Source: Dethiosulfovibrio peptidovorans DSM 11002
GTDB taxonomy: Bacteria > Synergistota > Synergistia > Synergistales > Dethiosulfovibrionaceae
Direction of reading: 5' to 3'
DNA length: 64,000 bases
Assembly (NCBI RefSeq): GCF_000172975.1
Contig: NZ_ABTR02000001.1
Coordinates: forward strand, 782,501 to 846,500
The notes under the pieces are model-generated. The model was not told the origin of the DNA. It did no database searches and saw only the letters and a program-made list of their open reading frames with translations. Both the position numbers and the translations under genes were made by a program. Position 1 is the stretch's first letter; each line of letters opens with the position of its first letter. Below are positions 36,983 through 46,477 of this stretch, one piece after another.

Positions 36983-37033
36983 TAAAACACGAAACAGAAC
37001 AAATAAAACCCAGAAAATCGAAGGGGTCATTAA

Positions 37034-38233
37034 ATGACAAAGCATAGCAGTCAAAAAATATTTATTTTTACAATAATATGGACCTTTTCTCTAATGCCTT
37101 CGGCTCTTTCATGGACATGGAAGATTCGGTTTACAACAGCATCTCTTTTCTTTTTGTTTTTTATAGCCACCAAAAACTTAAAAATAAATTCGATTTCTCT
37201 TATGTTTCTTGGCGTATGCATTACCACCCCTCTTCTTTCTTTGCTGAATGAAATGTTTTTTTGGGGAGAGTCTACAGTAAATGACTTTAAAATATCGTTA
37301 TTGTCAAATCTATTTTTTTTGTTTTTTTCTACGACAGCCTGCTCGTTATTGTCAAAAGATAGAGACAATAGCCTGCAATTATTTTCTATAAATAACTTTA
37401 CCATTCTTGGGGTTATTCTAAGCCTGATCTCCCTTCAACAATTTTTTGACCTTTTCCACTTAAATCAAGTTTACATACCAAACTTGGCGCCTTCCGATTC
37501 AATTCATATAAAAAATTTTCTTACTTCCCCCTTTCCGAGGACAATAGGTACTGTAGCAAATCCCAATGAATTTGGTTTCCAGCTAACTCTTTGTGCATCA
37601 GCTAGCTTGTTCGGCTTTTTTAACTACATCAAGAAACCTTTTTATATGTTCTCCTTTTTATTGAGCTTCATTGCTTTGTGCTTAACAGCTTCAAGAAGTT
37701 CAATTTTAATGCTCCTGGCAATAACAACTGTATTGTATTTTTCTAGTAAAACACTTAGACTAAAATTTATCTTTATCGGAGCAATTTTAACATTAATGAT
37801 TTCAATAAGCCTTTTTTTAAAGAAAGAAGGATTTGAATTCAAACACATGAATAGGATAATGGCAATTGCAAATATAAGCAAAGACAACAGCTGGAACGCA
37901 AGAAAAAATCTTTACTGGGAATTTAATATAGACTGGTTTATAAAAAGTCCTCTTCTTGGAGTTGGGCCTTTAAAAACACAATCACCACAAGCTAGCGATA
38001 ACGAATGGCTATTGCTACTTAGACAAAGAGGGATCATTGGAGTTACCGCAATGTTCTTGTTTTTTACTTCTTCCATTACGACAAGAAAAAAACAATACTT
38101 ATATTTCTCTTGGGGGATTCTTTTAGGAGGATCTTTATACATGATACCAGCAGCATTTATATCTTCCTCTTCTCTTTATCCAATGTGGGGCATTCTTTTT
38201 TTTACAATCGGAGGTATAAAAGTAAAAAGTTAA
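37034..38233 (+). CDS. O-antigen ligase/polymerase-like membrane protein (Wzy-like)
   Basis: The 399-residue, very hydrophobic protein has about ten predicted membrane segments and one long periplasmic loop before the last segments. It has the Wzy_C-type pattern TASRSSILMLLAI in the middle and SPLLGVGPLKTQ in the loop. It is the only polymerase candidate in the window. It is strongly AT-rich. The stop codon (38231-38233) abuts the left end of an IS256 element at 38234, so the native C-terminus may be cut or fused. Confidence 0.75.
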   Translation: MTKHSSQKIFIFTIIWTFSLMPSALSWTWKIRFTTASLFFLFFIATKNLKINSISLMFLGVCITTPLLSLLNEMFFWGESTVNDFKISLLSNLFFLFFSTTACSLLSKDRDNSLQLFSINNFTILGVILSLISLQQFFDLFHLNQVYIPNLAPSDSIHIKNFLTSPFPRTIGTVANPNEFGFQLTLCASASLFGFFNYIKKPFYMFSFLLSFIALCLTASRSSILMLLAITTVLYFSSKTLRLKFIFIGAILTLMISISLFLKKEGFEFKHMNRIMAIANISKDNSWNARKNLYWEFNIDWFIKSPLLGVGPLKTQSPQASDNEWLLLLRQRGIIGVTAMFLFFTSSITTRKKQYLYFSWGILLGGSLYMIPAAFISSSSLYPMWGILFFTIGGIKVKS

Positions 38234-38291
38234 GATAACGTACAATATCTTTCGCACATTTACTTGAGGCAAAACTTGGCAGTAGCCCCCA
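38234..38291 (+). mobile_element. Left end of an IS256-family element
   Basis: GATAACGTACAATATCTTTCGCACATTTACTTGAGG and the next about 20 bases repeat those at 41075-41131. The inverted repeat matches the IS256 right end at 42184-42210. It is cut at about 38291 by an IS3-family fragment. Confidence 0.75.
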
Positions 38292-38640
38292 CCAATAGTT
38301 GTCGCATGATAGACTAGCTTAGCGAGTCGATTGAGACTCCCCTGGAGGTGCGACACATGGCTAGGTACAGCAAAGAACAAAAAGAGAATGATACCGCCGG
38401 AGAACATGTCCATACCTAAGTTATCGAAAGAGACTGGCATAACGGTGACCACCCTCTACAACTGGAGAAAAGAGCTCCGTGCGTCCGGTAAGGCAGCTCC
38501 CTGCGAAGAAGATAGACCGGACAGCTGGAGTTCCAGAGACAAATTTCTCATAGTCCACGAGACCTATACCATGAACGAGGAGGAGCTGGCCCGGTACTGC
38601 AGGGAAAAGGGCCTGTTCGTCGAACAGGTTATAAGCACTA
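38292..38640 (+). mobile_element. IS3-family (type A) left fragment with broken orfA
   Basis: TGTCGCATGATAGACTAG at 38300 starts the element leader. An orfA start (MARYSKEQKE) at 38357 is frameshifted after ten codons, and the main frame continues as PPENMSIPKLSKETGITV to EEELARYCREKGLFVEQVIS. There the DNA is cut by a second, related element at 38641. Confidence 0.72.
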
Positions 38641-38703
38641 TGTGCCAGGATATATGTCGCGTCTCCTTGAGATGGTAGAGTAATAGAGTTGGAGGTGCGA
38701 GAG

Positions 38704-39201
38704 ATGATACGGTACAGCCAGGAGTTTAAAGAATCTGCAATTCGCAAGATGTTGCCTCCGGAGAACAGGTCGATATCGGAACTGGCAGATGAAACGGGAG
38801 TAACCAAAACAACGCTCCGCAAGTGGAAAAAAGAGGCCCAAGTCGTAGGAGCAGCAGCCCCGGGTAATGAAGAGCGGATAAGTCGCTGGAACGGGGAGGA
38901 TAGGCTCCAAATCGTATTGGAAACCTACGGTCTCAACGAGTCGGAGCGTAACGAATATTGTCGTGCTAAAGGCCTGTACCCGGAGGACATCGAGGCATGG
39001 CGTAACGCCTGTCTCAAGGCCACAGTAGGACAGACCAGCGGTGACGATAAGAGTCAACAAGAAGCCCGTGTGTCGAAGAAAAAGTGTCAGGACCTCGAAA
39101 AAGAACTTCGTCGCAAGGAAAAGGCCTTAGCAGAAGCGGCAGCCCTCCTGGTACTCAGAAAAAAAGCCCAGGCGATCTGGGGGGACGAAGAGGACGAATG
39201 A
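38704..39201 (+). CDS. IS3-family transposase OrfA
   Basis: The 165-residue protein has an N-terminal helix-turn-helix (SISELADETGVTKTTLRKWKKE) and a C-terminal coiled coil (KCQDLEKELRRKEKALAEAAALLVLRKK). The start at 38704 is seven bases after GGAGGTG. Its stop overlaps the ATG of orfB (ATGA), close to a G-rich stretch where frameshifting would normally produce the OrfAB fusion. Confidence 0.82.
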   Translation: MIRYSQEFKESAIRKMLPPENRSISELADETGVTKTTLRKWKKEAQVVGAAAPGNEERISRWNGEDRLQIVLETYGLNESERNEYCRAKGLYPEDIEAWRNACLKATVGQTSGDDKSQQEARVSKKKCQDLEKELRRKEKALAEAAALLVLRKKAQAIWGDEEDE

Positions 39202-39764
39202 TCAGTGCCTCGGATCGCCGTAACTGGAAGATCTACGCCGAAGAATCGGGAGAGCTGGCGTCGGAGGTGGTCACCAAAGCGGTCCTGTCGGAAAAGATCC
39301 GCCTTGCCGACAAACCGCTGATCCTGCACGCCGACAACGGAAGCCCAATGAAAAGCGCCACATTGAGGGCCACCATGGAAAAACTGGGAGTACTGTTCTC
39401 CCACAGCAGACCGAGGGTAAGCAACGATAACCCCTACAGTGAATCGATCTTCAAGACCCTGAAATACAGACCTGCCTTCCCCAGCGGAGGCTTCAAGGAC
39501 ATAGAGAACGCGAGAGCCTGGACCTACCGGTTCGTGTCCTGGTATAACCATACCCACCGTCACAGCGCCTTAAACTACGTGACACCGGAGCAGAGGCATA
39601 AAGGGAAAGCCCCGGAGATACTAGCGAAGAGGAAGAAAACCCTGGAAGAAGCCAAGAGAAAACACCCGGACAGATGGAGAAACAGACCGATAAGAAACTG
39701 CTCCATCGAGGAGACGGTCTATCTGAACCCGGAGAAAGAGTCCCGGGAAAAGCGCAGAGACTGA
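39198..39764 (+). pseudogene. IS3-family transposase OrfB, N-terminal half deleted
   Basis: The 188-residue remnant starts MISASDRR, as the full copy at 63.7 kb does. It then jumps to NWKIYAEESGELASEVV, which in that copy lies about 165 codons later. The first catalytic Asp region (WDITY) is lost while the second (LHADNGSP) and the glutamate region remain. It is inactive. Confidence 0.82.
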
Positions 39765-39808
39765 GGCATTCCAATTCGATCTTTTTGCGACTTCTCGCTT
39801 GACAGGCT

Positions 39809-40330
39809 CCGGGTGTCCGTCTCGTCACCTCCGATAAAAGCATGGGACTCCTGGAAACCCTGCCTCATTTCTTCCCTTAAGCTCTATGGCAACGTTGCAT
39901 AGTTCACTTTTACCGCAACGTCTACAGTGCCGTCCCGAAAGGGAAGGCACGAGAAGTAAGCCCGATGCTGAAGGCGATACACAACCAGGAAGACCTGAAA
40001 GCAGCCAGAGAAAAAGCTGAAGCCGTGGTCGAAAAGCTGAAGGCCATGAAACTTCAGAAAGCCGCCAAAATCGTTCAGGAAGGGTACGAGGAAACCCTGA
40101 GCTACTTCCATTTTCCCTCGGAACACTGGACGCGGCTCAGAACCAACAATTCGCTGGAACGACTGAACCGAGAGATCCGTCGAAGGACAAAGGTCGTAGG
40201 CAACTTCCCCGACGGGGAATTGGCCCTGATGCTGGTATCCGCCAGAGTCCGGCATGTAGCTTCCACCCAGTGGGGTAAGAGAGCCTACATGAACATGGAA
40301 CATCTCAGAGAACAGATACTAGAGCAAGAA
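39809..40330 (+). pseudogene. IS256-family transposase, 3' part
   Basis: From GTCCGTCTCGTCACC the DNA matches 41785 onward of the other IS256 copy and continues through an intact stretch (MLKAIHNQEDLKAAREKAEA) to LREQILEQE. There it is cut by IS5-family DNA at 40331. An in-frame stop (CCT TAA) near 39880 shows decay. This copy keeps the segment deleted from the copy at 41075-42210. Confidence 0.8.
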
Positions 40331-41074
40331 GGGCACCTCTAGCAACCCCATATTTAGCGGTCTGAGCAGACAAAAAAGCCACAGACCAGAAACAGCGACA
40401 AATTAGGCTAAATCAGCGTTAAGATGATTCTCTATTGTCGCTCCGGTGACCTGAACAACTCGGCTTTTGCCGTCATTTGGGCACGACAAACATCGCCCCT
40501 GACTTCATCATCAGGAACGAGAATCGAACGATGTTATAGGCCAGGTTTCTCAGTCCTATGGTGGTTGAGGCCCTGGCTTTCCCGATAGCTCGAACGATTA
40601 GGTTACCGGCCTTCATGGCTTGGGCTCCGAATACGTGCTCCACCCGGCTTCGGACTTTGGATCTCGTTCTGTTACCCTGTTTTTCCCACCACGTGATGGG
40701 TTTGCCTCTGTATCCTTTTCGTTGGATCTTCGGTCTGTAGCCTTGTTCTTCAAGCCAGGAGATTTTCTCATGGCTCCTATAAGCTGAGTCGGCATAGACG
40801 TCCTTGCTGCTGTTACTGGGATCGATGAGTTCCTCGAATACGTTGCTGTCGTGGACCGATGCCTCGGTTACGCTGTATTTACGGATGATCTTGTTCTGAG
40901 AGTCAATCTCTATGTGGTTCTTGTAGCCGAAGGAGCTTTTGCCGTTTTTCTTCGTCCACCTGGCATCGGTGTCTTTTTGAAGTCTCTTGTTGTCGGGTCA
41001 GTCCTCCGGTGGTTCTCCGTCCTTGATCTTGCGGTTTTCATCCTGTTTGTTCCTCTGAATCGGGACCTTCACTA
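40331..41074 (-). mobile_element. Truncated IS5-family element
   Basis: GGGCACCTCTAGCAACCCC at 40331 is the same terminal repeat as at 62032. The next about 740 bases match that element, including the C-terminal part of its transposase on the minus strand. The copy ends at CTTCACTA (41074), where an IS256 copy begins, so the 5' half of the gene is missing. The remaining frame has changes that break it. Confidence 0.82.
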
Positions 41075-42210
41075 GATAACGTACAATATCTTTCGCACAT
41101 TTACTTGAGGTAAAACTTGGCAGTAGCCCCCCACAAGGGTTATGTTTTAGGTGACCAAAGCCAAAAACATATCGTCCCGAGGGAGGGCTACCGCAAATGT
41201 ACGATACCACAGATAACACCGGGAAGACAAAGGGTGAATCCAAGATCATAAGGATCGACGAACAGGAGATCCGTTCCCATCCCTAGACCGTCTGGACACC
41301 CTACCGCAGGAAGTTTCAGACCAAAGCCGGTGAGGTGCAGCTGAAGGTTCCGAAGCTCCGTAAACTGCCCTTCGAGACTGCGATCATCGAACGTTACCGT
41401 CGCCGTGAGAGCTCGGTGGAAGAGGCTCTGGTGGAGATGTATCTGGCCGGAGTCTCGGTCCGCAGGGTCGAGGACATCACCGAGGCCCTATGGGGAACCC
41501 GGATAAGTCCATCTAACGTAAGCGATCTGAACAAGAAGATTTACGGCAGAATCGACGACTGGAGAAACCGTCCTATCAAGGGTGAGCATCCCTACGTGTT
41601 TCTTGACGGTATCTGGCTCAAAAAGAGCTGGGGCGGCGAGATCCATAACGTCTCAGTACTTATAGCCATAGGGGTCAACCAGATGGGCTATAGAGAGGTT
41701 CTGGGCGTATGCGAAGGCAGCCGGGAGGATAAGGAAAGCTGGTCATCCTTCCTGAGGCATCTTAAAGAAAGAGGCCTAAAAGGGGTCCGTCTCGTCACCT
41801 CCGATAAAAGCATGGGGCTCTTGGAAACCCTACCCCATTTCTTCCCTGAAGCTCTATGGCAACGTTGTATAGTTCATTTCTACCGCAACGTCTACAGTGC
41901 CGTCCCGAAAGGGAAGGCACGAGAAGTAAGCCGCCAAGATCGTCCAGGAAGGCTACGAGGAGACCCTGAGCTACTTCCATTTTCCCTCGAAGCACTGGAA
42001 GCGGCTCAGAACCAACAATTCGCTGGAACGACTGAACCGAAAGATCCGTCGAAGGACAAAGGTCGTAGGCAACTTCCCCGACGGGGAATCGGCCCTGATG
42101 CTGGTATCCGCCAGAGTCCGGCATGTAGCTTCCACCAATAAAAACCGAACATAGCCCTATATGGGCCTGCTGACTCAAATATTAATGTGCAAAACATACT
42201 GGACAGTACC
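41075..42210 (+). mobile_element. IS256-family element with both ends, internally deleted
   Basis: Left end GATAACGTACAATATCTTTCGCACATT (41075) and the complement of the right end, GGTACTGTCCAGTATGTTTTGCACATT (42210), form an imperfect inverted repeat of about 27 bases. Between them is a damaged transposase gene. The length is 1136 bases. The flanks show no target duplication; the left flank is IS5 DNA. Confidence 0.82.
41197..42141 (+). pseudogene. IS256-family transposase with three deletions and a stop
   Basis: It starts MYDTTDNTGK behind GGGAGGG, meets a stop at codon 30 (41284-41286), and lacks the roughly 30 residues that normally precede YRRKFQTKAGEV. It is then open through the mutator-type core (HPYVFLDGIWLKKSW; LVTSDKSMGL; ALWQRCIVHFYRNV). 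At about 41932 about 110 bases are missing relative to the copy at 39951, and the frame shifts. The last part, including QWGKRAYMNMEHL, is also gone at about 42137. Confidence 0.82.
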
Positions 42211-42244
42211 GCCAACTCCACAATCAACTATCAAAATTATAGCA

Positions 42245-43396
42245 TCATTCGCCAATCAGATTTTGGATTATACCCTTCATGACCTTGCTTTCTTCCTCGA
42301 AACAAAGCTCTCTCGCTGCAATGTCGCTACATCTCTTAGCCCTATCTATATCCTCGACAGAAAGACTGTTAAGAGCCTTTGCCATAGACTCAACCGAAAA
42401 AGCTTCCGACACTACACCACAACCGTATTTTTTTACCAATTGGGCCATGTCAGGCGAGGGACCTATGGCTACCATAACCCTGGCCTGAATATATTCAAAA
42501 AATTTATTAGGAAGACAGTGCATTACGTTAAAACCATCAGATTCGTAATAAAAAAAACCTATGTCATATTTACTTATTGTGGGAATTATCGCATCGAAAA
42601 TTACAGGCTTCATAAATCGAATTCTAGAATCATTGGAAGCCAGTTTCTTTAGCTCAGACTGATATCCAGGGCTTCCCACCAGGAAAAAATCCAAGGAGAA
42701 ACGACTATCCAATAATCCCAAGATCTCGATCAGATTTTCAAGCTGACGATTCCTATTGGCCGCCCCATGGTAGACCATCTTTATGTGATCTTTATCCGTG
42801 AGCCTGACAGGCATATCCACGTAAGAAGGAGTGCTTCTATAAAGGACGGAAGAGATACCAAACTCTTCCTTAAATGCCTCCCTCAAACCTTCCGAAACGG
42901 TCACAACAACGTCGCTCCTAGCCATATAATTTCGACAAAGCTGAATACGCCTGGGCTTCTCTACAAAATTAAACCAAAAACTTTCCTCATTTTGTTTAGG
43001 ATAATACTCTCTTGCATCAAAGAGGATTCGTGCATCTTTTTTAATTTTAAAAGCCAAGGGCAACAGTTCTAGGTTTTCTATAATAATCAGATCGAAAGAA
43101 GATGCGCCTAACTGGTCCTTAAGCCCTAATAATCCAAAACGGCAACTCTCAAGTAAAATTCGTAAAGACTCAAAAGGAGAAATAGATATAGCCAATCCCA
43201 ATATTCGTCGATAAAGTTTAAAAAAGAAAGTATTTTTAATTCTTTTTATTTTAAAAAATTCAACCCCATCCATATCTCCAATAAAAGCAGCTAAAGACAA
43301 ATCAAAGGAATCATACTCCATTAATAGTTGAGACATCCTTCTGAATCTGGCATAAAATCTAATATCACCAAGACACATGATTAAAATTTTTTTCAT
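42245..43396 (-). CDS. Glycosyltransferase family 4
   Basis: The 383-residue GT-B enzyme has an N-terminal domain (FDLIIIENLELLPLA; RILFDAREYYPKQNE) and a C-terminal donor domain (KMVYHGAANRNRQLENLIE; LPNKFFEYIQARVMVAIG). It is the last gene of the minus-strand polysaccharide arm, 9 bases after the deacetylase gene, and is AT-rich. Its stop is 35 bases from the IS256 right end, so the arm's natural end may have been cut here. Donor and acceptor unknown. Confidence 0.8.
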   Translation of the reverse strand: MKKILIMCLGDIRFYARFRRMSQLLMEYDSFDLSLAAFIGDMDGVEFFKIKRIKNTFFFKLYRRILGLAISISPFESLRILLESCRFGLLGLKDQLGASSFDLIIIENLELLPLAFKIKKDARILFDAREYYPKQNEESFWFNFVEKPRRIQLCRNYMARSDVVVTVSEGLREAFKEEFGISSVLYRSTPSYVDMPVRLTDKDHIKMVYHGAANRNRQLENLIEILGLLDSRFSLDFFLVGSPGYQSELKKLASNDSRIRFMKPVIFDAIIPTISKYDIGFFYYESDGFNVMHCLPNKFFEYIQARVMVAIGPSPDMAQLVKKYGCGVVSEAFSVESMAKALNSLSVEDIDRAKRCSDIAARELCFEEESKVMKGIIQNLIGE

Positions 43397-43405
43397 ATTA
43401 ACCCT

Positions 43406-44800
43406 CTATTCTTCTAATATTTTTCTGTATAAATCAATCATTTTATTAGAACAAAGGTGATCGTTGTGCCATAACATAGTAAACACACCATCATAATTTA
43501 GACAGGCTTTCTTAAGGCAGGATATATAGTCGTAGGCCTTATCGATCGGGAGATTCATATATTTTTTCGCCAAGACGGTACATTCCATGACTATCAGAGG
43601 ATATTCCCATAAATCAAGGGCTTTCCTGGTCTTGAAGTCGAAAACCTGATATGGATAGCAAGTTCCACATCTAAAGCCAGAATGATCGGCAAAGGAGAGG
43701 GTGGTATCATAGTTCAATCCAGCCTCGGAGTAAGCCCTCCAAGTGGTAGGGGCCTCCCATCTCAAATAATGCTGTCGCCCTCCCCAGACTTGCTGCTCTA
43801 TGCCTATCGATGATGCAGCCTCTTTTAGGACACGAACCTCTTTTTTAACCCTCTCGGGGTCTTTATAGGTCTCATAGCTACCGTGAAAACCTACGTTATG
43901 CCCCCTGTTTTTGATATGCTTCATAAGGTTCAGTATAGGGGTGTCGGTCATTTTGTAATTACCGTCAAAAGGGCTGGTGTTCAAAGGAATAAAGTAAAAA
44001 TCGTCCACTATGCCATGTTGCTCTCCTATATCCATTATGAGATCAAAAGAATAGGCGGAATCCAACCGAACATCTCCCCTGAACCTCAACCTGAACCAAC
44101 TCAGGCCTCTAGATAAGGCCCTTGAGACATCCCGCCTTTTTATAACATCTCCTCCCATGGATTTTATAACCCTTCCAACAGAAGAAAAAAGAACTTCAAA
44201 GGGTGAGTCTACATCGTGAGTAAGCTTTATCTGAAATTCCCTCTTTTTTCGCTCCAGACCAGGCCATAGGACCTTCAAACACCCACAGAGAATCTCTACC
44301 ATCTCGTTCACTACAGGACGGTGAAGATAGCCATTTTTAAGGGCGTGAGACGCCGAAGCTGGAAAGCGATCGTGGGAGTCCCTTTCAGGGTTTACGCTTT
44401 CCTCCACTCGGGAAAGGATATAAAAAGCGGTGGTAAAAAGATCGAAGTCCAGGGTGATGATATCGCCATCTCTGGTTATAGAACATCTCTCTGAAGACCC
44501 CTTCACAGTCAAGACCGGAAGGTTTTTCTCCTCCGGTTTTGGTATAACCCCACAGAATTCCATAGGGAGACAGCGTAGTTCAAAAGCCTCCCAAGGGATA
44601 GCTTCACCGCCATTCCATGGCTCCAGGATATTTTTCACCAAGAGCGCCCTTGAATCGTCACCGCCAACCGATATACGGACATAAGGAGAGTTTAGACCCG
44701 AGACAGTCATGGATAGCCCAAGGAAGTCGTTTAAAAGCAAATCCATTACGTAAAGAGATTCGTTTATACCTGCATTGGTAGTATTAAACAAGAGACTCAC
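43406..44800 (-). CDS. Polysaccharide deacetylase family protein
   Basis: The 464-residue protein has an N-terminal domain of unknown function (about 1-200) and a carbohydrate esterase 4-like domain. That domain starts with IKLTHDVDSP (the two Asp of the THDVD metal motif), followed by GHNVGFHGSYETY (metal His) and a late LWHNDHL segment. Such long versions occur in surface polysaccharide clusters. It may deacetylate an N-acetyl sugar, perhaps to free the amine acylated by the neighbouring acyltransferase; that link is inference. Confidence 0.75.
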   Translation of the reverse strand: MSLLFNTTNAGINESLYVMDLLLNDFLGLSMTVSGLNSPYVRISVGGDDSRALLVKNILEPWNGGEAIPWEAFELRCLPMEFCGVIPKPEEKNLPVLTVKGSSERCSITRDGDIITLDFDLFTTAFYILSRVEESVNPERDSHDRFPASASHALKNGYLHRPVVNEMVEILCGCLKVLWPGLERKKREFQIKLTHDVDSPFEVLFSSVGRVIKSMGGDVIKRRDVSRALSRGLSWFRLRFRGDVRLDSAYSFDLIMDIGEQHGIVDDFYFIPLNTSPFDGNYKMTDTPILNLMKHIKNRGHNVGFHGSYETYKDPERVKKEVRVLKEAASSIGIEQQVWGGRQHYLRWEAPTTWRAYSEAGLNYDTTLSFADHSGFRCGTCYPYQVFDFKTRKALDLWEYPLIVMECTVLAKKYMNLPIDKAYDYISCLKKACLNYDGVFTMLWHNDHLCSNKMIDLYRKILEE

Positions 44801-44833
44801 AACAACACCTCCCAGAAAACCCCTTCGCCAAGC

Positions 44834-45718
44834 TTATTTACATAAAACGATCCCTTTGTCTCTTAATTGAATCAAGTCTTCTGCAAGGGCCTCATAATCG
44901 TAAAAAGAAATCGGGCTACCTTTAAGCATTGTCAATTTAACTGCTGAGGAGCTGAGCTTTTTTCCAAACCAAAGTTCTCTAGATTTATACTTATTATTTC
45001 TACGGTAAAAAGACTTTTTTATTTTATTGCCATTTTTATTTATCAACACGCACTCAAAGGGACCTTCGTGAACCGCAAGAGGATATCCTTCTGGGTCAAT
45101 ATCTTCAACCCAATGATGAAAAGTCAAAGACTTTCCCGGCATTAACCCTAAATTAATCCCCTTAGCCTTGAAAAGTCTCAACCGATCCCAGGGAGAACCC
45201 AGACCATCCGCATAAACACAGTTTTCGTGCCCTTCAAGTATCTCTTCCGCCATAGGGCCAAACCCACACATGGAGTGTCTAGGATGCAGGCTACGTATAA
45301 CACCAGAGGTATTACGAAATATCTCCGGAATTATCCCCGTATAGGTCATCTCCCTTAACACATCAAAATCCCTTGGAGGAATGGAAGACATGTTCGTGGA
45401 TAATCCCGGCATCAACAAGGTACCTTTAGATCCAACAAGATCAAAAAGAACCTCCATAAGCTCGGCAACCGAGCCTCCATAAGTCAGCATCCCCTCTAAA
45501 GAGCAATGGACCATCAATATATTTCCGGGAGCTATGCCGTTTTCTCTACAATGAAAATAAAGATCTTTTTTATTAAAAAAACCAAATTTTTCAATGGCTG
45601 CTGCCTTTTTTATTTTAAGAGTTCTTCGTAAAAAGGACTTCCTCTTTTTTCTCAGTTTCGACACTATTCCATAAATAATGGAAGATTTTTTTAACAGCGG
45701 ACGGAGGTTATTTAGCAT
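44834..45718 (-). CDS. AAC(3)-fold N-acyltransferase
   Basis: The 294-residue protein starts at 45718, eight bases after GGAGGA and inside the end of the upstream ketoreductase gene. The AAC(3) family pattern is clear: ILMVHCSLEGML, GTLLMPGLS, SLHPRHSMCGFGPMAEE and TFHHWVED. Members include aminoglycoside acetyltransferases, but in glycan clusters they acylate amino sugars. The run KAS III-ACP-ketoreductase-this gene suggests that it transfers a hydroxyacyl group from the dedicated ACP or its CoA form to a sugar amine. Confidence 0.8.
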   Translation of the reverse strand: MLNNLRPLLKKSSIIYGIVSKLRKKRKSFLRRTLKIKKAAAIEKFGFFNKKDLYFHCRENGIAPGNILMVHCSLEGMLTYGGSVAELMEVLFDLVGSKGTLLMPGLSTNMSSIPPRDFDVLREMTYTGIIPEIFRNTSGVIRSLHPRHSMCGFGPMAEEILEGHENCVYADGLGSPWDRLRLFKAKGINLGLMPGKSLTFHHWVEDIDPEGYPLAVHEGPFECVLINKNGNKIKKSFYRRNNKYKSRELWFGKKLSSSAVKLTMLKGSPISFYDYEALAEDLIQLRDKGIVLCK

Positions 45719-46466
45719 AAGAATATCCTCCATCAATCACCAACGTCGATCCAGTAGCCCACCGGCCACCTTCACCTACAAAAAAAGCGACCGCTTTGGC
45801 GACGTCCTCAGGTAGACCTAGTCCCAAGGGATGTTTTTTCACTATACCGTTCTCAAAAGAGCTTTCATCGGGATAGAGCCGTTTTGCCCTTTCCAGCATC
45901 GGAGTCTGGACGTATCCGGGACATATGCAATTGAAGCGTATGTTTTTGGCTGCATACTCGGCTGCCAGACTTTTAGTCAGGGAAACCAGGGCTCCTTTGG
46001 AGGCGGCATAGAGAGAGTTACCCGCTATGCCGGATAAAGCTGCCACAGATCCGATGGCGATCACTCTGGAGTCCTCTTTTTCGTGGTTCTTTTTCTTTAC
46101 GAATTCCTGAGCAAGACACCAGAAGGATTTAAAGTTCAGGTCCATCAGTAGGTCCAGTTCCTCTATGGTTATGGTACGAAACGGCTGGGTGTTGTCCATT
46201 CCGGCACAGTGGATCAAACCATAGAGGGGGCCCGATTCGGAGGTTATCCGCTCGATCAGAGCCGATATTTCCTTCAGTTTCAGGAGGTCGAAGGGGTATA
46301 TTTGATGTCCCTCTCCGTGCAGAGTTTCCCTTATTTTTTCCAGTTTGGACTCGTCTCTGGCGACGAGGATACAGGAGGCGCCGAGTTTCGATACTTCCAC
46401 CGCGGTGGCTGCTCCTATTCCGGAGGATCCACCTGTTATCAGGATTCTCTTTCCCTCTAGTTTCAT
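45708..46466 (-). CDS. SDR-family 3-oxoacyl reductase-like enzyme
   Basis: The 252-residue SDR has TGGSSGIGAATA at the N-terminus, HCAG in place of NNAG, and the catalytic S...YxxxK (SLYAASKGA). It ends in IDGGYSYAK. It resembles FabG. Placed right after KAS III and ACP genes (11 bases from the ACP gene), it probably reduces the 3-oxoacyl-ACP they make. A sugar-ketone substrate is the alternative. Confidence 0.82.
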   Translation of the reverse strand: MKLEGKRILITGGSSGIGAATAVEVSKLGASCILVARDESKLEKIRETLHGEGHQIYPFDLLKLKEISALIERITSESGPLYGLIHCAGMDNTQPFRTITIEELDLLMDLNFKSFWCLAQEFVKKKNHEKEDSRVIAIGSVAALSGIAGNSLYAASKGALVSLTKSLAAEYAAKNIRFNCICPGYVQTPMLERAKRLYPDESSFENGIVKKHPLGLGLPEDVAKAVAFFVGEGGRWATGSTLVIDGGYSYAK

Positions 46467-46477
46467 GGCGTAGGGGG

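Larger units (their letters stand above)
38641..39804 (+). mobile_element. IS3-family (type A) element, internally deleted
   Basis: The left end TGTGCC...TGTCGCG and the right end TGCGAC...CTTGACA (to 39804) resemble the ends at 35726 and 61373. It holds an intact orfA and an orfB that has lost its first half. It lies inside an IS256 copy whose pieces are at 38234 and 39809. Confidence 0.7.

Noticed and set aside
36925-37047. C-terminal end of a broken membrane protein overlapping the wzy-like start
   Set aside because: The first 55 bases match the IS66-like tail at 49 kb beyond its stop codon, so the open frame is a degenerate IS tail rather than a gene end.
35738-38360. Repeated short blocks at 35.7 and 38.3 kb, and at 5.1 and 42.1 kb, as a CRISPR or regulatory repeat
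   Set aside because: They are IS terminal sequences, not regularly spaced, and continue into transposase genes.
44834-45718. Aminoglycoside resistance gene
   Set aside because: The AAC(3) fold alone does not show resistance; its coupling to KAS III, ACP and ketoreductase genes in a glycan operon favours sugar acylation.
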